From: Apiosordaria backusii
Taxonomy: Eukaryota > Ascomycota > Sordariomycetes > Sordariales > Lasiosphaeriaceae
Assembly (NCBI GenBank): GCA_030549205.1
Contig: JAUKTV010000002.1
Location: forward strand, 2,976,001-3,040,000
DNA: 64,000 nucleotides
Direction: 5' to 3'
Shown: positions 26,234-34,792 of the stretch, piece after piece
How positions within the stretch are numbered: the first letter of the stretch is position 1
How the letters are laid out: each line of letters opens with the position of its first letter
Notes under the pieces: model-generated
The model's input: the letters and a program-made list of their open reading frames with translations, nothing else
What the model was told of the DNA's origin: nothing
Database searches by the model: none
Position numbers and translations under genes: made by a program

Positions 26234-27131
26234 CACCTTTTTTCTTTTTTCTTTTTGGATTTTATTTCTGTCTTGGCTATTTATGGTTTCTTATCATCTC
26301 ATTACTGTCTCATCACCACAGCAAACGAAGCGAAACGAAGCGAAGCGATCATTACGTTGAGGACGGAAGGAAAGAGGACTGAAGTGTGATTTTCTTTGAT
26401 GAATTATGATATGAAGGGGATGAACTGTACGAGTGGGTACGTGACGACCGAAGGCATCAGCATAGGCATTGTTTAGTTGGCATAGGAATGATGACAACGA
26501 CGATGACGATGACGTACTGGGTTCTTGGATCTTTTTTGGGTATTGTTGAGTTTCTGTCTTTACCTGTTTGTTCATGTTTTTCTCTGTGTGTGTACATCTC
26601 TACATTGTTGGGGGGTCAGGTTAAGTTAAGTTGTGGAAAGGGGTGTTTAGGACTGGCGAGGTCTCGTTATGAGAAAGAAAAGAAAAATTGATTTCCTGCA
26701 ACTTGTGTGTGATAACAGTAGTCATGAACGAGAGTGTGGGTGAGGTGTGTTTCTCCGTTTATAAGTTCTTCATTGCAGTTGAGCATCGAGACCATGATTT
26801 GTGTGATGTCCATGCCTCATCAGCAATGAGTGCTTCCTATTTGAAGCGCCCTTATTCACCAGAATCTCAAGTATCAATAACCGTTCAAGCAATCTCAAAC
26901 ATCTCGAGACCCTGGAAAATCTGGTTCAACTCTGGCATCTTGAACATCTCGTCCACCTTTCAGATGGAAGGTGCGAGGGATAGGTACCCGGTTTTGGCAA
27001 CAACGGGCACTGTCGACAGAACTTTCATTGTGATTTCAAGACTCGCATCCATTCATGGTTCTCCCTATCGACGACAAATACAGCTTCATCAATGGTCAAC
27101 CTCGACTTATACAAGTTGAAATGCCGAGCTT

Positions 27132-27143
27132 AACCCTAACCCT
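27132..27143 (+). promoter_or_regulatory. Telobox-like motif AACCCTAACCCT
   Basis: Two CCCTAA-type units, identical to sites at 47698 and 54533 in this window. It lies about 490 bases upstream of the xanthine dioxygenase start. Such motifs bind Myb/telobox proteins in fungi and plants; activity here is inferred only. Confidence 0.45.
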
Positions 27144-27287
27144 CTGAAATTTATCTTGAATTACTTCTGAATGACATTGACATAACTCACGCATTTTTGT
27201 CATTAAGATGCCTATTCCACTACCGATTTCGCCCCATACCACAAGTGGGATATCTTCGGAGCGTGAGCGCGGTGTAAGAATGGGGTT

Positions 27288-27301
27288 CCGGCGATGGCCG
27301 A
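27288..27301 (+). promoter_or_regulatory. UaY-like site (CCGG-N6-CCGA)
   Basis: The sequence CCGG, six bases, CCGA differs by one base from TCGG-N6-CCGA, the published binding pattern of the Aspergillus purine-pathway activator UaY. It lies about 330 bases upstream of the xanthine dioxygenase ATG. One such match could arise by chance; the location is what makes it notable. Confidence 0.35.
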
Positions 27302-27380
27302 CCCGCCGAAGACTGTTCGGCCGTCCGCTATCAGGGGGGCGAAATCCACGCATGTCATCGGTCACACCCGACATCTTCTG

Positions 27381-27464
27381 TACAATGCTCCAGGATCACA
27401 AACGTTAGTGCGCCACAGCTTAGGCCACCAAAATAATTAACGTTTGTGATTCTGGAGGGTTGTA
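27381..27464. repeat. Imperfect inverted repeat (27-base arms, 30-base loop)
   Basis: Arms 27381-27407 and 27438-27464 match as reverse complements at 24 of 27 positions; two of the three mismatches would be G-U pairs in RNA. The core ATCACAAACGTTA / TAACGTTTGTGAT is perfect. It ends right at the first AGATAAG site and lies about 165 bases before the xanthine dioxygenase start. Confidence 0.85.
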
Positions 27465-27490
27465 GATAAGACATGTATGCGAGAGATAAG
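27464..27490 (+). promoter_or_regulatory. Two AGATAAG GATA-factor sites
   Basis: AGATAAG occurs at 27464-27470 and 27484-27490, both on the plus strand and 20 bases apart. HGATAR is the binding site of the AreA/NIT2 nitrogen regulator, and closely paired sites are the typical functional arrangement. They sit 140-165 bases upstream of a purine-utilisation gene, which fits nitrogen-metabolite control. Confidence 0.5.
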
Positions 27491-27630
27491 CACTCGACGT
27501 CATGGCAGAAGCACCAAGGATATAAGGAAGGCCATATCCGCTTTCTTTCGAGATCCTATCCCCATCAGCCTCGGTCAAAACCCACATCTACAGACCAAAT
27601 TCAGAACCTTTCAAACCACCACTGTCCACC

Positions 27631-28895
27631 ATGCTTTCAGCCACTGCCCCCGTTGTCCAACCTCTCACTCCTCCCGAGGGGTCCAAGATCAACTTTGGGG
27701 CCACCATCACTGGCATTGACATTGAGAACCTCACTGGTAAGACTTGAAAATTGTTGGCTATAATCATGAACAATGTGACCTCTGTAAAAAAGGGAGAATA
27801 CCCGTGAAATCGGTAACCTCCTCGGTAAGCCCCCTGTTCAACCAACTACTCAGAACTCTTCTCGCTAACATCGCCCAGATGCCGACTTCAATATCATCCG
27901 CGAAGTCCTCTTCACCCACCAAGTAATCATCTTCAAAAACCAATCCCACGTCACCCCCCGCGCCCAATTCAATCTCACCAACCTCTTCAACCCCGCCGCC
28001 ACCTCTTATGGTCACGGCAAGACCGTAGACGCCAAACGTTCCATCCTCCACCCCGACCTCAAAACCATCCCTCACCAGCCCCAAATCAGGTGATTGGCAA
28101 CGGCTTCGTCGAAGAATATGAAGGCCTGAAAAACATCCAGCTCCGCCACCCCCACCACAAAACTTTTCACGTCACCACCATTCCCGAAGAAGACGACCTC
28201 ACTCACACGAGGTTTTACCGCTGGCACATCGACGCCGCGCTGTATGGCCTCGCCCCTCCCATCGTAACCACACTCCTCGCAGTCAAAGTCCCCGGCGGCC
28301 GCCGTCAAATCTGCCGTTATGACGATGGCACCGGTGACGAGCTCTCCGTTCCTTTGGGCACCACCGCTTTTGTCTCCTCCTACACCAGCTATGACATTCT
28401 CTCCCCCTCCGACCAGGAATTCGCCCGCACCACCAAAGTCGAATACGCCCCCCACCCCTACATCTGGATGTCAGGCGCCAAATCCCGCCCCGACGGCCTC
28501 GGGATGGTTTCTGAGGGTAAAGAGATCCCCCTGGAAGACCTCCCCCTGATCGAGGAGGACAAGATCCAGATCCTGCCCATGTGCTGGAAGAACCCTCTGA
28601 CGGGTAAACTAGCGTTGCAGGTCCACCCGTCGGCGATTAGGAAGCTTCACCTTGCGGACGGGACGGTGGTGGAGGATCTGAAGGAGGTGAGGGAGATGGT
28701 TCGTAGACTGCAGAGGCCGGGGATTGGGCCGGGGTATGTCTATGCGCATGACTGGGAGGAGGGTGATTTTGTGCTTTTTCACAATAGGGGGGTGCTGCAT
28801 AGTGTTGTGGGGGCTTTTGGGGGGAGGAGGTGAGGCTGTTTAGGCAGTGTAATGTTGCTGCTAGTGGGATGCCTGAGGGGCCGGGGGAGGAGTAA
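27631..28895 (+). CDS. xanA: Alpha-ketoglutarate-dependent xanthine dioxygenase (TauD family), two apparent frameshifts
   Basis: Fungal XanA enzymes oxidise xanthine to uric acid using Fe(II) and 2-oxoglutarate, replacing xanthine dehydrogenase in the cytosol. Exon 1 is 27631-27736 (FGATITGIDIENLTG) and the intron is 27737-27878. Exon 2 carries the N-terminal TauD fold (THQVIIFKN), then YGHGKTVDAKRS, the iron-binding HxD in FYRWHIDAALYGL, substrate-region YDDGTGD, EYAPHPYIWMS, and the distal histidine in HNRGVLHSVVGAFG. Two breaks interrupt it. Near 28085-28091 the frame changes between PHQPQ and VIGNGF. After 28818 it changes again in a six-G run, leaving EVRLFRQCNVAASG in another frame up to TAA at 28893-28895. 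Adding one base at each point gives a clean 374-residue protein. A predictor may instead invent an intron at 28025-28089, but that would delete conserved sequence. It is convergent with an FSH1 hydrolase. Confidence 0.82.
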
Positions 28896-29402
28896 CTGAG
28901 GTGAGGTAGGTAGGGGGCTTGGTTTGTTTTGATGGGAGTTGGTTTGGGGTTTTTAGATTGTTTTTGAGATCTGATAGCTTTTTTGTTCATCGACGCAGTA
29001 TCATGGTTTCTTATTGAGACATCATCGTGGCTCCAGGTGATTAGTACGTGATTGTGTAGTCCTACAGTAGAGCAGAGACAAGACTGAGAGCCAACCCGCA
29101 ATGCCTAAGAGGTGAGGTGATTCCAGCGGCGGTTGAGACACGAGAAAGGAGTTCAAGATGGGTGAGATGCCCAAGGTGCTTGAGATTAAGAAGTAAATAT
29201 CGTTAATTATTATCGCTTTTCTATTCTACCTCGTACACTCTAAAACAGCGAACTCATCAGGTTCATCAGTCCGCCGCCAAATGGTATAATCCAAATGCCC
29301 GAATCCCAAACGCAGTCAGCCGATTCAAGACAAAAGAAACCCGCCCCGGAAACCCAAACGCCGATATTATGCCATGATACCTATCTAATTTACCGACAGC
29401 CT

Positions 29403-30282
29403 CTATGCTCCGATCTCCCCTCTCAACTCCTCCAACATCTTCGCGATCTTGATCGAAACATCCGTCGACCGGGGAATATCGTGTCCGCCGCCGTGATCGT
29501 ACTCCTTCCTGTTCTCGCAAAAGTGCGCGAGCTGCACACTCGACGGCCACCTCGGGTCCTTGGCGCCATAGATATGAATCGTTGGGATTTTGATCATGGC
29601 TTGCTTCGGCATGGCGGTAAAGTCTATCCCAAATACATCCTTCTCATCCGGCATCTTGGAAGGATCGTGGAGTAATCCGTTGACATCATCCCACAGCCCC
29701 ATTCCGGGCTTGATCTTGTCGAGGTTCTTCGCCAGGTCTATCAAAGCGCCGGCCTTTTTCTTGAGGAGTGCGCCAGTGGCATCGTTGACGTCGTGGGCTT
29801 TTTGCGAAATGGGCAGGTTGAGATCTTCGAGGACTCCGAGAGGTAGGCCGCCGCAGATGAAGATGGCTGCTTGGAACGGGAGAGGCTCTTCAGGGGTTTC
29901 GAGGTAGTGGTAGAGGAGGAAGCTGCCGACTAACGAACATCCTTGGGAGAAGCAAATCACGGCGTCGTACGGCCCGTTTTCCTCGATGTAGTCGATCAGC
30001 CACTTGTGGGCGCCCTTGATGGCGTTGATGGTTGCTTTTGGCCACCAGGTGTAGTGGCTGGAATCGAAAAGGACTTTGATGCCTGGCGCTGGGGCGCAAT
30101 GAAAAGGAGCATCGACAAAGTCGAAGGTGTAACTGGATGGGAGCTTGGCTCTCAGGGCGACTGTTATCTCTGGTGAGTGCTTTTGATCTGAGAAGCTTGG
30201 GGGAAGTAAGTGCAACTTTACCTGTTTGAGACTTGAAGATGTAGGCGCTTGTGCCTTGGCCATGGAGACCTAGGATTCTCAT
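29403..30282 (-). CDS. FSH1-family serine hydrolase
   Basis: Exon 1 is 30282-30222 (MRILGLHGQGTSAYIFKSQT) and exon 2 is 30169-29403, with a 52-nt intron, giving 275 residues. This matches the FSH1 (PF03959) alpha/beta-hydrolase length and starts with the family's MRxLxLHGxGxSaxIFksQ motif. The nucleophile is the Ser in ICFSQGCSL, the acid is the Asp in YGAKDPRWP and the base is the His in GGGHDIP. FSH proteins are small esterases; in secondary-metabolite clusters some act as thioesterases, but here no synthase is near. The gene is intact and convergent with xanA, with about 500 bases between the stops. Confidence 0.88.
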
Positions 30283-31310
30283 TTTCTTTGACTGGATGGC
30301 TTTTTTTTTCTGGGCTTGAGGACGGAATGTAGCGGATCAAGATCCGAGGTCGAGGTCAAGGGTGAACTTGGGTCAGGGGCTCTGGGTAAGTCTGAATATT
30401 ATCTACACAAATTACTGGTAGAATGATTGACGATGAGGCTGACTGCACGAATCAAACGGTTACGGCCGTTGCCTTTCTATTTAAACAACGGCATCGATCT
30501 TGCTTAGAAAACCGTTGGCGCGCCTCACATAAGCTGGTGGTTCGGGGTCCGGTTTGGAGAGAGTCCGGGGCTGCCCGGCTGGAGCTGAATTCCTCGAAAC
30601 GGTAATAAACCGCCGTCCGACATTCCCTCTCATGTTGTTTTTGCCGGACACTGAGTCCATGCCAAGGTCTAAGACAGGAACCCGCCTGTGTACAGGAGCC
30701 GGACCAGGAACCGATGCCTGTCCAATGTCTATTTTGGGATGAAAAGCTGTCAGCTTTCAGCCTAGGCCCGACGGTCTCCTGCTGAGTTGGCACTAAAAGG
30801 GGTCAGCAATGTGGAGATGTCAACAATCCACCGTTTTATGTTGGAAGATCGCTATCAAATGGCCATGCGTTGGAGAGACACTAACTGATGATGTTACCAA
30901 AGGGATGGATGGTGTTGAACTATAAGACACAACAATAACAACAACAACGTTTTATTACAGTTTCGGAGAAAGCTGGTTGACAAATGCGGGTGACATTCCT
31001 TCCCTAGGCTCCTCTGGTGTAAATGCAAGTCATTTGTTTCACGCTATCTCTAATGTCTTTTTCTATCCCTCTTTTTTCTTCATTGCAGTCATCAGGTCAT
31101 TATTGCCGCTGTCATCCATAACGAAATCAGACCTCCCGCGAGCACTCAGCACAATTTCAGCCAGTCCACCATATATCCAAAACAACGCCAACCATCACAC
31201 CACAGTAATAAGTGATTGCACCCATCCTACCAAGACACAAAACAAGAAACATATCACCAGCTCTTCGAAAATAAATACCTTTTCTTATTCTTCCTCTTTT
31301 TTGCCAAATC
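30283..31310. other. Intergenic, nothing recognised
   Basis: About 1 kb containing the upstream region of the FSH1 hydrolase gene (to the left) and the 3' region of the Arg/Ser-repeat gene (to the right). Only short, random-looking ORFs are present. A CT-rich tract precedes 31311. Confidence 0.5.
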
Positions 31311-32627
31311 TCATCTCCTACCACCACCTCCCGCTCTCACCCCCCCTCCTCCTCCTTTCAGACCACCACCACCTGGTTTCATCCTCCCCCCCGCCCCTTT
31401 GCCTCTAACGCTCGTATGCACAGGAGCCCCCTTCCCATGCCTCTTGTCAGACTGAACAACAGCAGGCATGACCAGATTCCCAATCGCCATCTGCGTAGCC
31501 TGCCTCATCATGGTATGTCTCAACCCTCCCTTTCTCTTCGGGTGCTTCCGATCGATAAAAGTATCGACTACCGCAGCGCCTATTGCCGCAGCCGCAATCT
31601 TCCCGCCTTTGGCACCTAGCAATGGAGAGGGGTCGTTCCGGAGCTTGAGAGCAGCTACGGCTCCTGCTTCGAAGGCGGTGCGGGCGGCGGTGTAGATTAT
31701 GTCGGCGGGGGAGTGGGATTCGTTGTGTTGTTTTGAGGAGGAGGAGGAATGGGGAGAGGGGTGGGTGGATTTGGAGCGGGTGGTGGGTGAGTATGAGGGC
31801 CGGGAGCGGGAGCGGGAGCGGGCTTTGTGGGATCTGGAGCGGGATCGGGAAGGGGAAGGGGAGGGAGAGCGGGATGAGGGGGGAGATGGTTGGCGGCGGC
31901 GACCGAGACGGCTGACGCTGCGAGCTAGACGGCGGAGACGGCCGGGTTTTTTGGGGGAGGGGTCACCGGCATGGTTGAAGCCGCTGTCTGAAGATGAAGA
32001 AGAGGTGGATGATGATCGGGATGGTGATTGGTAGGAGCCTCTCAGGGGGTGACGCGTTGATCGTCGGCGTCCTCGTCTTGAAGGGGATTCTTCTTCGTTA
32101 CCGGAGTGGTAAAACTTGTCTCTTGGGTCGTGGTAAGTGCTGTCTTGGGAGTCGGTGCTTCGTCTTCTTTTTTGGCTTCGGTGAGAGCGATGGTCTCTCG
32201 GGTCATCATGGAAAGCCCTGTCCTCGGAGTCGATACTCCTTTCCCTTCTTCGACTTCGGTCAAAGCGATGGTCTCTTGGGTCGTCATGGTAAGTGCTGTC
32301 ATGCGAGTCGACGCTTCTATTCCTTCTTCGACTTGGGTAGGAGTGGTGATATTTTGGGTCATGGGAAGTGCTATCGTCTGAGTCGATGCTTCTTCCCCTT
32401 CTTTGACTTCGGCGGGAATGATAATCTCTTGGGTCGTCATGGTGGTCGCTACCTCGAGAGTCGGTGCTCCCCCTTCGTCGATGAGAGTGGTGGTAATCGT
32501 CTACTGAACCTCTCCGTCGGCCTCTTGAGCTCCCATGATCGTAATCATCGTAATCTCGAGCGTAAGTTGTGCTCGGTGGTGTGGAGTGGCTGATGCGCCG
32601 GGGCAGTCTTGCTGGGCGTTTCGACAT
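31311..32627 (-). CDS. Arg/Ser/His/Asp-repeat protein with C-terminal Ala-rich helical module
   Basis: A single-exon 438-residue protein read from an ATG at 32627. Residues 20-170 are a tandem array of roughly 24-residue units of the form RRRxRSxDSxDSTxHDDPRDHR, six or so copies with varied spacing. This is followed by Ser/Arg/Pro-rich SR-type sequence. Residues about 310-400 form the only ordered part: an Ala-rich helical module (YTAARTAFEAGAVAALKLRN, then GGKIAAAAIGAAVVDTFIDR) that I know as a recurrent C-terminal piece of fungal low-complexity proteins. A Gly-rich tail follows. SR repeats suggest RNA or condensate biology, but I cannot assign a function. The repeats are also visible as near-repeats in the DNA. 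Confidence 0.75.
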   Translation of the reverse strand: MSKRPARLPRRISHSTPPSTTYARDYDDYDHGSSRGRRRGSVDDYHHSHRRRGSTDSRGSDHHDDPRDYHSRRSQRRGRSIDSDDSTSHDPKYHHSYPSRRRNRSVDSHDSTYHDDPRDHRFDRSRRRERSIDSEDRAFHDDPRDHRSHRSQKRRRSTDSQDSTYHDPRDKFYHSGNEEESPSRRGRRRSTRHPLRGSYQSPSRSSSTSSSSSDSGFNHAGDPSPKKPGRLRRLARSVSRLGRRRQPSPPSSRSPSPSPSRSRSRSHKARSRSRSRPSYSPTTRSKSTHPSPHSSSSSKQHNESHSPADIIYTAARTAFEAGAVAALKLRNDPSPLLGAKGGKIAAAAIGAAVVDTFIDRKHPKRKGGLRHTMMRQATQMAIGNLVMPAVVQSDKRHGKGAPVHTSVRGKGAGGRMKPGGGGLKGGGGGVRAGGGGRR

Positions 32628-33461
32628 TACGGATTATTTTTTCTCTATTGGTCATAAATCATAGGTAAGATGCTGAACAGAAATCATGAACTGATGGGAT
32701 GAATATGATGGGTGAAGGCCAGACGGTGACACCTTTTTACATCTGCCAAGACCAGTTGACATTGAAGTTGTCGAAGTGTTTGATCAACAAACACTCACTT
32801 TCATAAAGAAATCTTTGATTCCATCCCGATATAAGCTAAAATACCACAAGTGTATTCAAATGTTTGTGTCCCCATCAAACTAACCTGCTTTTTTTCTTTC
32901 TCATTCCGGAGATCTATGTAAGGAATTTGAGCTGCGTCACTCACTGTCGATCACTTCCCAAAGCTTGAATCCCGAGCCACTCACCGTCTCCCAATCGCGC
33001 GGGGCATCAGCGGCATCCTTCACAAATGACAGCACAACATTCTAGAACGGATGAGGGGTTACACAGCAGTTTTTGTCATGACCCTACCAGTGCTGACCTG
33101 ACCCGATCGGACGATAGGCGGTCAAACTTTGGGTACTTTGGTTAGGTGGGCTGATATCATCGTGCATTTGCTCAATTGCCGAGCGAGAGTGGGAAGGACC
33201 CTTAAGATCGGACATTTATTATATTTGGTATGATAACCCAGACTGCCAGATACCTACGCAAGGTGTAAGTCGGTAGGTTCGGTTGGTATATTGGTTTTGG
33301 TTCAGCCAACCCGATTGTTCCAATGGACGGGATACTAATCTGTTCCTGCTGACCAACCTGTCACGTGCCTGTAAACCTACACCAGCTAACACCTTCACCT
33401 CCCAACTGCTGCCCAAGTGAAGTGCACGTCAGAATACATACACCCCTTCCCAACCTCGCAC
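32628..33461. other. Intergenic between Arg/Ser-repeat gene and phosphatase
   Basis: About 830 bases with no gene seen: the upstream region of the SR-repeat gene, then the short 3' region of the phosphatase. TACCTA-like words appear near 33250. Confidence 0.5.
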
Positions 33462-34378
33462 TCAAACCTCCCCTCTCAGCACCGCTCTCATCCTCCTCAC
33501 TTCCTCCCCCGTAAACCCCAACTCACCCATCACATATCCCTCCACCAAACCCCCCTTATACTCCTCCTCCACCCCCCTAAGAAACCCCCTCTAACACCCA
33601 ACCCTCAAACTCACCAAATTATAAAACCCCTTCCTTTCCCTCACCTCCACCCCCAAATCCCTAACCCCCGCCCCCTTCATAGCAAACCCCAACAGCTCCT
33701 CCCTGGCCACCTCCGTCCCAACCCGACTCAACATCCAATCCAACTCCACCACCTCCCCCCCCGCCCCAGCCACCACCAACAAAATCCCCGCCATCACCCC
33801 CGTCCTATCCCTCCCAGCCGTACAGTGAAACAACACCCCCCCCCCCCCCCCTTCCCCTCCAGCACCCCCTCCAGCACCCTCCTAATCCCAATCTTATACC
33901 CCCCAACCCATCCAAATACATCCTCCTATACCCTCTCCCCCTCCCCCTCCTCAAAATCCCCCAAAAAATCCTCCACCCCCGCCTCCTCCTCCAGCGGCCG
34001 TTCCCAAACCCCCTCCACCCCCTCCAGCACAGGATCCGGGCTCTTCTCATGCTCCCTCACACTCCGTAAGTCCACAATCCTCTCCACCCCCAGGGCCCTC
34101 AGTTCTTTAGCGAGCTTGTCCTTTTCATCCTCGTCATTGCCCAGCATAAAAAACCCTCCCGAGCGGTAAACAACCCCAGGTTTGATCGGGGACCCAGGCA
34201 ACAGCCCCAAATCCCGCGCGTTGAAGGTGCCCGCGAGGGCGACAAACGGGGCCGAACCTAACACACCCCCTGCAACGTCGAGGGGAAGAGGGGTGATAAC
34301 ATCTGTTTGGGAGAGCGTTGTCAACAGCTTGACCTTCTCATCGTCGGCGCTGGTGGCAGAGTTGTTGTGGTGCGACAT
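33462..34378 (-). pseudogene. Tyrosine phosphatase family protein (Y_phosphatase3-like), broken
   Basis: From ATG at 34378 the protein shows the family N-terminus (LAGTFNARDLG, then VVYRSGGFF and VERIVDLRSVREHE). At codon 151 it meets TAG (33926-33928), after which the same frame continues with family-like sequence (EDVFGWVGGYKIGIRRVLE). A 16-base C run (33836-33851, G on the coding strand) then shifts the frame. The active-site loop HCTAGRDRTG (CX5R) follows in the new frame. A likely intron starts at GTGAGT after GFYNL, and the last exon (VEEEYKGGLVEGYVMG) ends at TGA 33462-33464, also off phase by a G-run length. So one nonsense codon and two homopolymer-associated frame problems affect one small gene. 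It is either a real pseudogene or a badly called one. The whole region is extremely C-rich on the plus strand. Confidence 0.7.
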
Positions 34379-34792
34379 CTTTTGATGGAATGTCTTCTTG
34401 AGAGAGTAGTAAGGTAGTCTGCTTGCTGAGTGAGGTTCAATAAGCCAAAGTTGGACTTTTTTTCGAGCAGCCCCGCAAAAGTGGTGAAATGGTTTGCAAA
34501 AGAGGAAGGAAAGTAAGGAAACGAAATGGTCGATTGCTGGTCACTTTTCTCTTGTTGTTGTTGTTGAATGCGCAGGACAAGAAGAGGACTGCCGTATGAC
34601 TATAGCTTTCTTGATCGGATAGGGAGAAAGAGCTAGTTGTTCAAAACGGAATGTACGACCGTACATGCCTAATCATGGGTTGTGAATACGAAATACGAAC
34701 CTTGTTACACAAGATTCACTCTTGAAAAAGAACGTAATCTATAAACTATCGCCATCGACAATATGTTTTAGAGGTATACAGGTTTACAATCT
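34379..34792. other. Intergenic between phosphatase and MFS transporter
   Basis: About 410 bases forming the phosphatase upstream region and the transporter 3' region. No gene seen. Confidence 0.5.

Larger units (their letters stand above)
26234..27630. other. Intergenic: RBR ligase 3' region and xanthine dioxygenase promoter
   Basis: 1.4 kb without a supportable gene. The first few hundred bases are T-rich, with repeated GAAGCGAAAC-type words at 26325-26345. The right part carries a telobox-like motif, a UaY-like site, an imperfect hairpin and two AGATAAG sites, listed separately. Confidence 0.6.

Noticed and set aside
28025..28089. Possible 65-nt intron in xanA that would hide the first frameshift
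   Set aside because: GTAGAC is a poor donor, and the removed sequence (VDAKRSILHPDLKTIPHQPQ) looks like conserved coding sequence of this family.
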